DNA of 64,000 nt from Paguma larvata (taxonomy: Eukaryota > Chordata > Mammalia > Carnivora > Viverridae), in contig CM057832.1 of the NCBI GenBank assembly GCA_030068075.1, positions 73,747,502-73,811,501 of the forward strand. The letters run 5' to 3'. Of the stretch, positions 35,001 to 46,884 are shown piece after piece. Position 1 is the first letter of the stretch, and every line of letters starts with the position of its first letter. A program made the translations under genes and the position numbers. The notes under the pieces were generated by a model. It was not told the DNA's origin, ran no database searches, and saw nothing but the letters and a program-made list of their open reading frames with translations.

Positions 35001-35655
35001 TGGAGCCTGGAAGCAAACCCAGTCGGCTGGCTGCTTCTCTCCCAACAGTATGAAGTTAGCAAAAGCTCTGTTTCCTTTTTATATTTCAAGGAACAAGAGA
35101 GAATGCTGTCACGAATAGCGAATAATGGGTGCTTTGCCGCGCTTGAAGCGTAACAGACTAAGTCAGAGTTTGAAACAAACGGCGTCATGTGTGTTAGTGT
35201 AGTTCTGTTGTGGAGTTCCCGTCACAGATGTAAATACCGAAGAGGCTTGATCGTGACTATTTCTTCCATTTGGTACTCGTGACATACCTTTTTGCTCATG
35301 CCTCTCCCTGAGAAATTGCGAGGGGATGAGGGACATCTTTTGTGTACCATTGACTTTGACTTAAGTCTGGAAGAAGGGATGGAGCAAGCATCTATTGGGC
35401 GTCACCCCTCTCCCCTGTGCTAGAGACGCTGCCAGCCTCTGAGCTTTTAGGAGAGTCTGAACAAAGGAGGAGAGAGAGTATAGCAGCGGTTTTTCACTGT
35501 CCTACTGCTGTGTTCTCTCTGCAGAGTCCCTCATCTCAGCGATTCACGGGGATATCGAGGAAGCCAAGAAGCGACTAGATTTACCAGAACATTTGAAATT
35601 CAAAGAAGATAATTTCTTCCGGGTTCCTAAAAGCAAAATAATGAATGGCCACTGA
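31932..35655 (+). CDS. RFK: Riboflavin kinase, complete, four coding exons
   Basis: Catalyses ATP + riboflavin to FMN + ADP, the first step of flavin cofactor synthesis, in the cytosol. Coding exons are 31932-32013, 32934-33085, 34672-34774 and 35525-35655. They sum to 468 nt, giving 155 aa plus TGA, the known length of the mammalian enzyme. All introns are GT-AG and the joins keep frame (phases 1, 0, 1). The product starts MRHLPYFCRGQVVRGFGRG and ends SKIMNGH. The family PTAN motif (Thr27, Asn29; Mg-ATP site) is split by the exon 1/2 junction. The family's catalytic Glu is residue 79, the first codon of exon 3. No stop, frameshift or lost key residue is seen, so the gene looks functional. 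The start is the first ATG in the CpG-island exon and the only one that gives the conserved N-terminus. PCSK5 lies downstream in convergent orientation. Confidence 0.98.
32198..32237. repeat. 20-bp tandem duplication at the start of RFK intron 1
   Basis: Two adjacent identical copies of agctcaccggggaccgcgcg (32198-32217 and 32218-32237) in the 3' shoulder of the CpG island. No function is visible. Confidence 0.95.
32934..33085 (+). CDS. RFK: RFK coding exon 2
   Basis: 152 nt between a ..GATTTAG acceptor and a GTAAGA donor. It encodes the A-N of PTAN and the beta-barrel segment with YYGWASV and VSIGWNPYY, ending KKSM in phase 0. Confidence 0.97.
33290..33700 (-). mobile_element. L1 ORF2 fragment in RFK intron 2, antisense
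   Basis: Antisense ORF2 blocks such as TAATCTCTGCCTTTTCAATGG and GTCCATTTACGTGTAAGC. Heavily decayed. Confidence 0.7.
33766..34036 (+). mobile_element. CAN-SINE in RFK intron 2
   Basis: Target repeat AAGTGAATTACTTA on both sides; about 45 bp longer than usual from an insertion after the tRNA-like part. Confidence 0.92.
34672..34774 (+). CDS. RFK: RFK coding exon 3
   Basis: 103 nt between a TTAACTACAG acceptor and a GTAAGT donor. It opens with the catalytic Glu79 codon (GAA), followed by THIMHTF, DFYGE and VGYLRPEKNFDSL. It ends one base into the next Glu codon. Confidence 0.97.
34820..35055 (+). repeat. MIR in RFK intron 3
   Basis: Core CCATTTCACAGACGAGGAGA followed by GGTTAGGTAGTGTGCCCAGG, the MIR central and 3' parts, in the RFK direction. 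Confidence 0.75.
35525..35655 (+). CDS. RFK: RFK coding exon 4 and stop
   Basis: 131 nt from a TCTCTGCAG acceptor to TGA at 35653-35655. It encodes the C-terminal helix (DIEEAKKRLDLPEHLKF) and the tail SKIMNGH. Confidence 0.97.
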
Positions 35656-36860
35656 TGAAAAGTCCTGTTACTCTTATTTATTCATTCACTGTTTTCGAGG
35701 ATTTTACTACTCCTAACTCCTCAGCCGTTATGTTTTAAAAATCAGACATCTTCCTACAGCTGTGAATTAAACAGTACAGTGTATTTACCATGTTCTGCTT
35801 CAGCTGTCCAAATGCAACACATTATGCCACAGTACTGAAGTGATTCATTTAAAAAATCGAGCTGCTTATCTATGTGATATGTCCATGAAAATGTACCGCC
35901 AGAAAGGTCTTAAGTGTCTCATAATGGGAATGAAATGTATGGAAGTATGGGTAAAAGGGCAAGTCACTAGGTTTGTGATGAGGACCATAATTCTCATGGT
36001 AAACAGCAGCATGTACGTGCCTATGTAGGAGGGGCCGCTACCTGGAGAAGGCTTAGAAATAAGTGTATTCCCCAGAGCTCTGAGAGTTTATTATAAACCG
36101 AAGGGGAAAAAAATCCAGACTTTATATTTTTGATAATTGGTATATTAATACGTTACAGATAGTAGACGCGTGAGATTTCGCTGCAGTCAGTCGTTTCCTC
36201 TGTGAGGTCAGATCATTGTTCTGCGTTCCATTTTTGTGGCAGCCGCCTTCGTTCCAGTTGGTCCAGACTCCCTCTTCCTCTCGTTTGTCCCCTCCAGCAG
36301 GAGAATGAGTGTTTTTCTAAATCTGTAGATGGCATCCGTGGTGGATAACAGGCGTCCTTTTTGGAGTGGGTATTCGACATTTTTCTTGACTTTGAATCTG
36401 TTTTCCTTGAAACAGTTGTCAGTGGCAGGGCTTCCCCCCTGCTCCCCTCCTATTTCGAACATCCTACAGCTGTACACTTGGGACAAAAGACGGCATCCAT
36501 ATCTACCGTTCCATCGCTTCACCCTGTGAACAGTGAGGAAGTGCAAAGCCGTATCGCTTTTTAGGAAAAAACATGCCCAGAACTTCATCTCTCGGCTTCC
36601 TCCCGTTGAGGGTGAGCACACAGTGGATGATTTGTATCTACCAGTTTCGTGGTGAACACGAACATTTGTTTTCCCCCCTAGGGAAACCATTTAAGAGCCA
36701 ATTAAATTATGAAACAGTTATTTATTTTTAACGTAATTATATATTCCTGAGCAAACGTAAACTGTCGTAGCTGTGTATGCACAGTGTAATTTAATGCTAA
36801 ACAGTGTTTGTAGCTTGGGGAAAAGGCAAACGTAATAAAGTTTTAGTTAAATGATCTTCA
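35656..36860 (+). other. RFK: RFK 3' untranslated region
   Basis: Runs from the TGA to about 20 nt past the AATAAA at 36834-36839, which is followed by a T/GT-rich stretch (about 36865-36895). It contains no repeat that I recognise. A 160-codon antisense frame at 36208-36690 lies inside it and is treated as chance. The exact cleavage site is inferred. Confidence 0.75.
36834..36839 (+). terminator. RFK: RFK polyadenylation signal
   Basis: Canonical AATAAA about 1.18 kb after the RFK stop codon, with a downstream T-rich element. It is the best candidate signal before the sequence becomes intergenic. Confidence 0.75.
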
Positions 36861-36869
36861 CACTGTGCA

Positions 36870-38389
36870 TTTTTTCTTCCTCCTAACTGAGAAGCAGTTT
36901 TTGGCTACTTGGGACGCTTGTTTGTATTGGTGGAAAATTGAGGTTTTGGATATTGAGGGAATTGGGACTGCAGCGTGTTTGGGTCCCTGAACCAGGACAC
37001 CGTGCCGTCTTCACTTCAGAATTGGCGCAGGGAAAGGGAACAGAAGGATAGAGAAGGTAATTCTAAAAGTAATTCATTCTAAAGCATTGTCTCTAATCTG
37101 CATAGAGAACGGATTTTAACAAACATACGAAGTAGAAAACTACCTAAAACATCTGGAGAAAGGGGAAGCCTGGGCAACTTTAGTTGGATTGTGTTTTTCT
37201 GTTCGGTGTATGAACTTAGGACAAACGATGTAGGGTGTGTCTTATTTCCTTTATAAAAATACTTAGGAAACGTAATTTAATGTTAGAGAACCTACTTGAA
37301 AGAAGCCTCAATTATTAGTGGCTTTTTATAAAGCAAAGATAAAAAGAGACCTGGAAAGTGTAGAACCAGATTTGTATTTGTTGGAACAGCCTGCTGCTAA
37401 TTTTGTCCTCGTTAAGTGTGAAAAGTCTCTGCTCTTGTCCCCTTACAATTCGAGAATTGTATGTTGTCAGGTGCAGGAGTTAATAGTCCCTGCACTTCTT
37501 AAAGTTTTACATGGAGTATGAATGACGAGAAATGGCAGTAGTACCATTTTTGATTAGTCTCGATGATTTCAGGCCTTGAAATAAATTTTAACCAGATGAC
37601 GTTTCTTTCCGCCAGTCACTTTGCACCTTTTGCCTCGTGTATATCTGGGTCCCTCCTTTGTTGGCTGGTGGCTCCTTGGCGGTGGGTTGGAGGCCTGAGT
37701 CATGGTTGTGGGCGGCCTCCGAGGGGGGAGCTGGCATGCGGTGGTAGTTCTGGAGCCAGTGGCCTTGCCCTCACAAACCGCCGTGTGTGCCCGCGGCACT
37801 GTCACAGGCTTATTTCACACGGTGTCCGTCCTCAAAAGCCTGCTTTCTGAGGGTGAGGGTCTCCGTTACACATTAGAGTCATAAGAGCCAGGGGAGTGTA
37901 AGCAGGTCTGAGTTCCCTTCCGTAACTCCCGCCCCGGAACAGGGACCTGCGGTCCCCATGACTAGCGGTCCCTTGGAACTCTTGCCTGTGCGTAGGGCAC
38001 CCAGGGACACGCAGGAGTTCTTGCCACACTGACCAGCGCTCTCATCAACGGGGGGTTTAAGCGTTCCTGTGTGACAGCTGGGATCATGGAGACGGAAGCG
38101 GGCCATTTACTTAGAATTTACGAGGACAGTGTTGCTTTCCTGGTGAAAGTGCTTGCTTTTGCCTGTTCCCCTCTGACTCGGAAAATGGTCGTGAGGCCGA
38201 GAGAGGAAATCCAATCTGACCTTCAGAGCCTGTGCTGGGAAATAACGCTACCCTGTAAAGAGATGCCATCCTAAGCGAGGTAGCAGAAACAAGTCACAGA
38301 ATAAGCCCTACAAAGATGACAGATCCAGGGATTACCAGGGTATTAATGTGTGGAAAGAAATGAGCGTTAGAAATGGTAAAATAAGGTTC
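36870..38389. other. Region after RFK, no gene seen
   Basis: Repeat-poor. Frames at 37563-37884 of 60-95 codons overlap on both strands and lack domain features. Confidence 0.5.
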
Positions 38390-38640
38390 TATAAAAATTG
38401 GGCAGAGGGGAGGTAGGTGGGGTGATGGGAGGAAGAGATAAAGGAGATTAAGAGGTACAAACTTTCAGTCGTAAAATCAGTCACGGAGAGGAAAAGCACA
38501 GCCCAGGGAATATAATTAAGGTACTAACGAGTGATGACAGATGGTGACTACAGTTACCGTGGTGAGCACCAGCGACGTAGAGAATCGTTGAATCGGTGTG
38601 TTGTACGCCTGTGGTAATTATATTTCAATAACGAGTTTAT
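38390..38640 (+). mobile_element. L1 3' end fragment
   Basis: Sequence like the L1 3' UTR (GGTGACTACAGTTACCG.., GTAATTATATTTCAATA) ending at about 38640, where a second L1 piece in the opposite orientation begins. Confidence 0.55.
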
Positions 38641-38755
38641 TATAGCTTTTTTAGGGTATAATTGATGTAAGCTGCACATATTTAAGTTGTACGACTTGGT
38701 GAGTTTTGATACATGGACACACCTCTGAAATCAAAACCAAAATCAGGACAATAAA
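38640..38755 (-). mobile_element. L1 3' UTR fragment, antisense
   Basis: Contains GGGTATAATTGATGTAAGC and GAGTTTTGATACATGGACAC, the antisense of an L1M 3' UTR. Followed by a C-run at 38763-38785. Confidence 0.65.
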
Positions 38756-38979
38756 TATCACTGCCCCCCCCCCGCCCCCGCCCCCAATTGAGGGAGGTTG
38801 GGCATGGACTTAAAGTGGTGTTCACGTCTTCGAATCCGGAGTGTCCAGGTGGATTTAAATGTTTACTGTTCTGTTGGAGGTGCAGACGATCACGAGATGC
38901 CAGCGCCAGATGGGAACGGCTCCACACCCAGTGTGTTAGCAGGTGGGACCTTTGTGGGGAGCAGAGGTGAGCTGTCATG

Positions 38980-39210
38980 AACAGGATTGCCCTCGTAAAA
39001 GGTTACCCCAGAGAACTTTTGCTCTTTCTGTCACGTGAGGACACTCTGAGAAGTTGGCAGTCTGCAGCCGAGGAGAAGCATCTCACGAGAACCTGACCAA
39101 TGCTGGTGTGGACTTCTGGTCTCCAGAACTGTGAGAATTAAGTTTCTGTCCTCCAGAAGTCACCCAGTCTGTGGTATTTTGTTATAGCAGCCTGATGAAC
39201 AGACTTAGAG
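38980..39210 (+). mobile_element. MaLR LTR 3' fragment
   Basis: Contains GTGAGGACACTCTGAGAAG, GGACTTCTGGTCTCCAGAAC and GGTATTTTGTTATAGCAGCC, the second half of MLT1-type LTRs. The 5' half is absent or unrecognisable. Confidence 0.75.
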
Positions 39211-41999
39211 GAACCCTGCTGTGAGCTTAAAATAGATGGCCTCTTCCTTCCCCGCTCTCTCCCCCTCCCTTCTCTCCTCTCTTCCTCTGGCGCCCCCGCT
39301 CTCCTTTTTCTCTCTGATGGAAACAGGTGGGAGCCATTGGTTTGGGAGTGAAGCAGGTACAAAGGCATCATCTATAAATATTTTCTATTTATAAATTGCC
39401 TGCCTCTACGAGATTAGTCTGAATCGAGTTTCTTAAGATCAGTGCTCTCAACCAGGGCTAGTTCCCTGGGTTACCCAAGACAGAGAGAGAGCAGGGGGTG
39501 GGAAAGGGGCGGGTGCCGGTCCCTGCACAGTCTCGAGTGTTCACTATTGCTGTCTGGAGTGGAGCCTCCTCTTAGGAAGCACCTAGCTTGTCAGCAAGCC
39601 GGGCCAAAATGCAGATAGAGAAATCAAAACTACCCGTGAATGCTTCTTAGCTGGAAATTGCCAAAATCTGGGTTTTTTTGTTTTTTTGTTTTTGGCACTC
39701 AGAACAAAAGTTTGATCCTTTCATGTCTCTTTGCCTTTTGGCCAGGGCCTCGTTCTGGGATAGTAGAGCCCTTTGTTGAGTTTGAACAGGCAAGGATAAC
39801 TAAGCAAATAAAAGAATCTTACTATTCCCTCTCATGGTTGAATTATCTTAAGTTAAAATCTAAGAATTCTGGAACTGCACCGTGTTACCTTCTGTTTTTC
39901 CCACAGCAGACCTAAGCCTCAGATGTTAACCATTTCGCTTAGGAATCTAAGCGAAGATGTTCCGTTGCAACAGAAATGGACCTGGCTGGCTGAAGCAGGA
40001 AATGAGCTTCATTGGAAGAATGGTGGGTAACTCGGAGGTTGGATGGGAGGTGCCGGAAGATGGATCAGGACAGGGGACCCCAGAACCAGAGCCAAAAATC
40101 ACACGCAGAGCTGCTTCACGGAGGACAGGGCCACTGCTGCTGGGCGAGCATGCCCCAGCTTCCCGCCACACACCGCACAGCTGGCCCTATTGTCCCGGAA
40201 ACTCATCTTTCTACGATATCTGATTGGCCGAGCTTTGGTCATGTGCCCATGTGTCAGCTGCAAGGGATGGGCTGGGAAACTGAGTACCTATTTCAGCTTC
40301 TAGAGAGAGAAAGGCACTTTTCCACCAAGGCTCATACAGTAGGAAGTAAATTATTTAAACATAACGAGGGAGAGTCTGATAATGGACAGCAAGGGGAAAA
40401 AAAAGGACAAGTCTCATTATCTAAAGAATAAGGTCTATAGTCCATAGGGTTTCTTTTTTTGACCTTGATTTGCAGGAAGCTCAGGGCCACTGTTCGATCC
40501 CAGCAGCGATAATCCTAGAAACCTGATTGTCAGAGTGTTCTTGGAAGAGCCTATGAGCTTCAGGGAGGTGCACCCGGGGCTGGGCCAGCAAGGGCATCTC
40601 CTCCCCGCCCTGCCCCGCCCTGCCCCGCCCTGCTTGCTTTAAGGTAGCACTCCTCACTGTTTTCTATCTGGGTTCTATGAAGACATTGATGAAAGACGTC
40701 CACTGTCCACTGCTAAGAAATATTTAAACCTCAGACTCAGGTGGGCCAGCCCACTTGCCAGCCTCTCTCAAGGCCCACGTTCTCTTTGCATGTCAGCGAT
40801 TTCATTTTGTGCATTTGTGCACGTAAGAGAGGGCACCAGTAAGCCCTTCCCTGGAGGCAGGTGGATATAAATCCTAGGAGAGTCACTTCCGCTGAGTCAC
40901 TCCTGCTGGGACATCGAAGGTCCCCAGGTGTGGGTTCTGCCTGGATCCCTGGAAACAAATACCTGCCGCTAACAATGAGGCACTCCCGGGAAGTCCAAGT
41001 TCATATTAGCGTCCCTTTCGGCCTCTGAGAGTTCAAAACATTTTCTCCAGCGGCCCAGGGTGTTGTTTTGCTTGCAGATTTGCTGGAATTTCAAGTCTAT
41101 TAAAGGCTCTCCAGCCAGTACAGAATTTCTGCCAAATGAAGCTTTTTGTTTTGTCTTCAAATCTCTTCTGAACCCAACAAAACCTAATAATTAATATTCT
41201 GAGATTTCTACCATGTTTCAAAACTAGGACTAGCTGGACCTGTTCTCTACTGTTTCCTAAAGAATGAGTTTGAGTACTTCCCTTGAAGTTTTAGGGAAGA
41301 TGGAAGGAAGTCTTACCTTGGATTCTCTGCCCTTGGCGACCGTTTGTTTTCTTCATTCTTTTTTACAGTCTTGCCAAAGGATGGATAATATGAAATATCT
41401 GTTACTGCCACAGTTTAACTACATTGAGGATACCATGTTTTTTGTAAGAACACAGTTTTAGGAGTAAAACCCAGATAACTAGGTGCACATTGAACATTCA
41501 GAAGAAGAGTAGGGTCCCTACGTGTCACTGTAGAGATTCAAGATGCTAGTGGTTACATTCTCTCCATCCACTACTGACCAGGGGTGAATTTTAGCTGTCG
41601 TAGCAACAGGAACTTCTATGTGCTTTTACTTCATTGTTCTTCGCAAGAAGCCATCCATCTTAGTATTGTTACCACACTTCAGATGAAGAAACAAAAAGCC
41701 AAAGATAAACTCAGTCCAACTCACACTGTGTAGGAAGAAAGTTTCAGAGCTGAGCGTGGGAACTCAACCTGTTTCAAGAGGGAAGCAATCTTGGGAAGGC
41801 CAAGGCTTAGCCGCCTGGCCCTAAAGGAGTTTACAGTGTACATGGGACCCTGGGGGTCCTAGCTGGGGGGTGGGAATGATTTCCAGGTCTACCAGTTAGC
41901 AGCTTTTGCAGAACGTGGCCGCTCACCCGTCCACAGGCTGCTATAGGCTAGAGTGTTTCAGGCACAGGATAGATTTAGCAAAGCTGAGACCAAACTTTT
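39211..41999. other. RFK-PCSK5 interval, no gene seen
   Basis: 2.8 kb nearly free of SINEs, with a 10-bp minisatellite at 40604 and a possible MIR near 41630-41760. The 139-codon frame at 40012-40431 overlaps others in all three frames and shows no domain. Confidence 0.5.
40604..40635. repeat. 10-bp GC-rich minisatellite
   Basis: Three to four copies of GCCCCGCCCT. Confidence 0.9.
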
Positions 42000-42164
42000 A
42001 TTTATTTATTTTTAAGTTTATTTTGAGAGAGAGTATGAGTGGGGGAGGGGCAGAGGAAGAGAGAGGGGGAAAATCTCAAGTTCTGCACAGTGTGCAGCCT
42101 GACGTGGGGCTTGAACTCATGAAACTGTGAATTCATGACCTGAGCCAAAATCAAGAGTCGGTTA
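42000..42164 (-). mobile_element. CAN-SINE, 5'-truncated, left arm of an inverted pair
   Basis: Runs from T-rich tail to AAAATCAAGAGTCG and joins head-on to the next copy without spacer. Confidence 0.85.
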
Positions 42165-42340
42165 AGCCGCTGACTTCAGCTCAGGTCATGATCTTGCAGT
42201 TTGTGGGTTTGAGCCCCGTATTGGGCTCTCTGCTGTCACTGCAGAGCCTGCTCTGGATCCTCTGTCTCCCTCTCTCTTTGCCCCTTCCCCCTTGCATGCT
42301 CTCTCTCAAAAATAAGTAAACATTACAAAAACAAACAACT
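42165..42340 (+). mobile_element. CAN-SINE, 5'-truncated, right arm of an inverted pair
   Basis: Starts GTTAAGCCGCTGACTTCAGC, lacking about 22 head bases; A-rich tail with AATAAGTAAACA. Confidence 0.85.
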
Positions 42341-43420
42341 TTTAGTGGAGTCAGCAAAAAAAGCACAAACATAAGCATTAATCAAACTGACACATCGTGG
42401 ACAGGAACAAGGTCTCTTGAGTCTGGGGCAAATAGGGAGGTACCAAGGATGCAGGTCATAGACCAGGTCAGGAGGATCAACTAATGTCAGGGAAGAGTGT
42501 CCGGGCTTAAGCCTTCAGCCTCTGGCCGTCTCCTTGGGCTTCCTGTCGTTATTTCCTTGACGTCCATCTTTTGTTCCCCGTAGAGTTCCATCATGTGTTG
42601 ACCGCCCCCCCCCCCCCCCCCCCCCCGCCCCGAGCTAGCTCATGTTCCTTTGTCATTCCTAAACTGCTTATTCCAGACTCCAAGCCTTTATTTGTTCTCT
42701 TTCCATTCCCTCCACTTATCTGAAGCCCACCCATCTGTAAAATCAGGTGAAGATGGAACGCTTCTTTATTCTTTTGGAAGAGGCCATCAGGGGTAAAATC
42801 TTTGTAACAGATGATGCTAACTGCCCCACTTTCCAGTTCGAGGTCGTGCTGAGACCAGGTGAAACCTGTTGTGCCCGTCACTTTCCTCCTACCTATAGAG
42901 GAGTAGAGTTGACGAGGGAGGGAGGGAGGACAGGCTCCTTTGGAGATGACATCAGTGTGCTCTGTGTCTACACCTTCCAGATACATCGGCAGAGAGCTTG
43001 TGCTTCCTCGGTTGGGAGATGGAATGTGAAGATTGTGTAAGAAGCTGTAGCTAGACTGACTCTTGACAACAGACCAGAGAGGGAGAGAACGTGGCACCGA
43101 AGGGAGGGGTGAAGAGAGGGAGCAAAGGGTACTTCTCCCAGACCGGATGTACGGATAGGGCTGGAGCCAAATCTGAGAGAGACTCTGCCTAAGACGGCCA
43201 TCTGGAGCAGTGAAGTGGCCCAGAAGATGGGCAGCGGAGGATCTGCGGAAGCCCAGGGTCTGAGGGACCTAGCGGCGGCTCTGGGTGCCCCGCAGACATT
43301 GCGAATGAATTGCTCCAGAAGGACAAATAACCAGACAGTCCTCTAAGCACAACAAGCTTGGGGCCAACCTAGGCTCTTAACCTAATGCAGGTTTTGTTTA
43401 TTTGTTTATTTATTTATTAT
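42341..43420. other. RFK-PCSK5 interval, no gene seen
   Basis: Holds a 168-codon antisense frame (42591-43097) whose C-terminal glycine run is just the poly-C tract. The block could be part of an old LTR, but ends are not clear. Confidence 0.45.
42603..42627. repeat. Poly-C run
   Basis: About 24 consecutive C, then GCCCCG; prone to length errors. Confidence 0.9.
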
Positions 43421-43610
43421 TTGTTTTAATGTTTATTTTTGAGAGACAACGAGCGAAGGAGAGGCAGAGAGACAGAGGGATACAGAGGATCCGAAGCTGG
43501 CTCTGTGCCGAGAGCTCAGAGCATGATTCGGGGCTCAAACGCAGGAACCGTGAGATCATGACCTGAGCCTAAGTCGGATGCTTAACCGACTGAGCCACCC
43601 CAGGCATCCT
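43421..43610 (-). mobile_element. CAN-SINE
   Basis: Ends CACCCCAGGCATCC; flanks ATGCAGGTTTT / GTACAGGTTTTT. Confidence 0.92.
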
Positions 43611-43969
43611 GTGTACAGGTTTTTTTAAAAAATTGATCTGTCTCGTTTTTTCAAAGTATACATTGTGAAATCAGATTAGTGGATTGCGGTCAGCATTAAA
43701 AAAATTAGAATATAATGAAAAATATAATTTGGATACGTATTGTTTCCTCACACTTTTGGTTTAGTTTTATAAAGAGGTGTTGGTATAAATATTATTTTGT
43801 TTTATTGTGGATTGCAGTAAAAAAAAAAAAATAAAAAATGAAAGTCCCTGCTTTAATTTGCCTTCCTTGTGTTTGGTTCTGGAGGCATCAGGCACCTGCA
43901 GTCTGGGAAATGAAGAAGCAGCCCCCTCAGCCAGTATCGATGCAAGTAGGCACGTTAGTTTACTTCCCT

Positions 43970-44110
43970 GTGGCTTAGTGTCTTATCTGTGAAACAGGCA
44001 TAACAACAGTGCCTACCCTGTGGGGGTGTTATGATGATTATAAGGACTAAACAGATGGATCTGTGCAAAGTGATTTTTAGTATCCAGAAAACCAGTGCTG
44101 GTGACTGTTG
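43970..44110 (-). repeat. MIR-like fragment
   Basis: GGCTTAGTGTCTTATCTGTGA followed by GGGTGTTATGATGATTATAAG resembles an antisense MIR 3' part. Confidence 0.5.
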
Positions 44111-44239
44111 TAAGGTGGCCGTTTCTTCCTCTGGCCGAAGATAACATTGCAACTTTCAGGACACAGCAAGCTGTTCCCTAGATTATATGCCGAGTCTGCT
44201 TTTGGTCAGTGGTGGACAACGCCTACTGTGAGCAGATCG

Positions 44240-44345
44240 GCGCCCCACAAATATTTATGGAGGACTACTGCGTGTTAGCCCTCTGCCGTGTGCTAGGGGT
44301 ACAGAGTGGATGAAGTTGATGTCCGTGACTCTGAGGAAGGCACAG
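44240..44345 (-). repeat. L2-like 3' end
   Basis: ACAAATATTTATGGAGGAC..TGTGCTAGGGGTACAGAG resembles the widespread L2 3' terminal sequence in antisense. Confidence 0.5.
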
Positions 44346-45609
44346 GCAGTCTCCCCGGAGAAATTCCAGTTTTATTTGACTTTATCTTCACCTCCCCGTG
44401 GGTCCTGGTATATTTTAGGTCTCTAGGAAATAGGTGTTTAAGTCCTTTTCTGTGGAAGGAATCATGGACTCTCCTTGCCTCCCCCAGAGGCAGTAAATAA
44501 AGGGGCCTCATGTACCTTCATTTATTCCAGTACCTTCTAGATGTGGAAGAAAAAGCCCAGGAGACTTCTGCCATGCCGAAGGTCTCCACAAGCCAGCATT
44601 TCAGGAAAGAGGAATTTGCTCTTGTATACATCCTTTGGTGTTCATCGCACCGTGTCCACTGAAAGAAGTTTTCAGAAAAGGAAGGAGAGAGGAAATAGAT
44701 GGTGGCAAATGACAGAGGGGAATCTTACAGATTTCTCCGCTCTTTGCTGGCCCTGAGCCAGTAGGAGAAAAAGAGCCAGGGCTGTGGTGTGGTCTCCGCC
44801 CTCCCTCCCAGCACTGCCAGTCCTTCAGCTACAAACAGGGCGGAGGGAGGTCCCAGCCCTTCCTTCCGGTCCTCCTGCCCTCCTGCCTTTCAGAAGCCTT
44901 CCAAGCGGGTTGCATAGGAAATTAACAGATTGACAGGGTGGGCTCTTTTTTGTTTTTTTGTTTTGTTTTGTTTTTTAGCCCAGAGGGAGTAGAAACCAGG
45001 AGAAAAAAAAAAAAAAGAGACTGAGTTGGGACAAAGTAAAGCCCTTCCCACCCATTGCCTGGGAAGGAGTATACCCTGCACTTAAGCGAGGCCCCATGTC
45101 AACATGTGCAGTGTCAGCATGTGTAGTGCGTGCCTTTTCCCAAAGGGCCAAGGGCCACCTTTCAAAATGGCCACAGTGGAAGTTTACACTTCAGTTGTTG
45201 TGCAGTCTACAAGTTACAGTCCACAAGGCGCAGCCACATACGTTGTCTGAGATGACTTGGCCCATGTCACTCAGGCTAAGATGAGATGAAGATACCCTGA
45301 ATGTGAAGAGCAAGTCTCTTTCAATTAAGCTTTTTATGTCTGGAAAGAATTTCTTCTATACCAAGCCTCCTTTCTTGGGCTTTTCCTTAAATCTCCATGT
45401 TTTGTAGATCTTAAGGAACTCTTCATCGTCCCTTTGCTCCAAAGCTACCACCTGTGTATTCAAATTCTTTGACCTACTTGGGGGTGATCGATTTTGCAAA
45501 TCTCACATCACCCTGAATACCTGAAATCATGGTCAGCTTCATGAGTATGTCACCTGGGCTCGAGCTCCATGCTTAGAGCCAGTGTGTTGCTGCCGCCATT
45601 TTGAAAAAT
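44346..45609. other. RFK-PCSK5 interval, no gene seen
   Basis: No recognised repeat; T/G and A runs at about 44948-45016. Confidence 0.5.
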
Positions 45610-45836
45610 TTTTTAATCTTTTTTTTTTTTAATGTTTATTTATTTTTGAGAGAGAGAGAGAGAGACAGAGTACGAGCTGGGGAGGGGAAGAGAGAGAGGG
45701 AGACATAGAGTCCAAAAGCCTGCTTTGGATTTTGCTATCAGCACAGAGCCCACGTGGGGCTCAAACTCACGACCCATGAGATCATGACCTGAGCCGAAGT
45801 TGGACTCTTTACTGACTGAGCCACCCAGGTGCCCTG
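45610..45836 (-). mobile_element. CAN-SINE
   Basis: Flanked by GCCATTTTGAAA on both sides. Confidence 0.93.
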
Positions 45837-46563
45837 CCATTTTGAAATTCTTAATTTTTACACTGGGCCCCACGGATGATGTAGCTGCCCCATTTTCTGA
45901 AAAACCACATCCAGATGGTTGACGTGAAAATACTGTTTGATTTCTCCCAGCTTCCACAGTGTAAGTGACAATACAGGTGAACAGAGAAATCATAACATTG
46001 GTGCAGCCCTCTTACAACTTACAACAGACCTTGAGATGCATTATTTCCTTTAAACCTCACAAGCAAATGTAAGGAGACAAGCCCGGTTGAGGTCATCGGA
46101 AATCCACCTACAGGGGACAAAATTGATTTGACAGCAAACAGCAAACAGCTCTTTAAAGTAAAAATCAACGGAAAAACAGGACAGAGAAATTATCCAGATG
46201 TTATACAGCTGTGCTGCAAAGGAAGTTACAAAGGCAATAAAGGACTCTGTGTGGAGTTTGGCCAAAGGGATCACAGAGAATAAAAATTCCGATCCCAGGC
46301 CGAGAGAGAGAGACCTTGTTGGAGCCTCCTGAGCATTCGTCACAAAGATCCCTCATGGTCCTTAAAGCCCAGGGATGTGTTTCATAAAGTCAGGTGAAAG
46401 CTCCTTTGTCAAGGATTCTTTGCCTAGCCACTTGTCGATGAGCAATTTGATTTGCTTTCTCTGTTCCTTTATTCCAGGAACAAATCAATGCTGAAAACAC
46501 AGCTCAAGCCACCCTTTTAAGTTTGCCAGACTTTGACCTGAAGCCTGGAACCCAAACTGAATA

Positions 46564-46884
46564 CAGTTAACCTGGAGCAATGTGGGAGTTGGGGTACCGA
46601 GTCCTCATACCATCAAAAATCTGCCCGTGCCTTTCGACTCCCCCCAAACTTGACTACTAAGCTTCCTACTGTTGAGTGGAAGCCTTGCCAATAACACCAG
46701 CAGCTGGTGAGCACATAGTTTGTATGTTGTATTCTATACTGCCTTACAATAAAGTGAGCTAGAGAAAGGAAGATGTTGTTGAGAAAATCATAAGGAAAAT
46801 ACATTCACAGTACTGATCTATACTCATCAAAAACACCCACATATAAGGGGACCCACGCAGTTCTTATTGTTTAAGGGTCAACTG
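46564..46884 (+). mobile_element. Tigger-like (TcMar) non-autonomous DNA transposon
   Basis: About 320 bp with terminal inverted repeats: left CAGTTAACCTGGAGCAATG, right (reverse complement) CAGTTGACCCTTAAACAAT. A TA flanks the left end. The interior has CTTACAATAAAGTGAGCTAG and AATCATAAGGAAAATACATT, Tigger-type blocks. Confidence 0.75.

Noticed and set aside
36208..36690. 160-codon antisense frame in the RFK 3' UTR
   Set aside because: No domain, no promoter or splice context, and it overlaps RFK mRNA; chance frame.
40012..40431. 139-codon frame with two overlapping frames of similar length
   Set aside because: Open in all three + frames at once, so it reflects composition; no recognisable protein.
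42591..43097. 168-codon antisense frame
   Set aside because: The Gly run is produced by the poly-C tract; no family motif, no splice signals.
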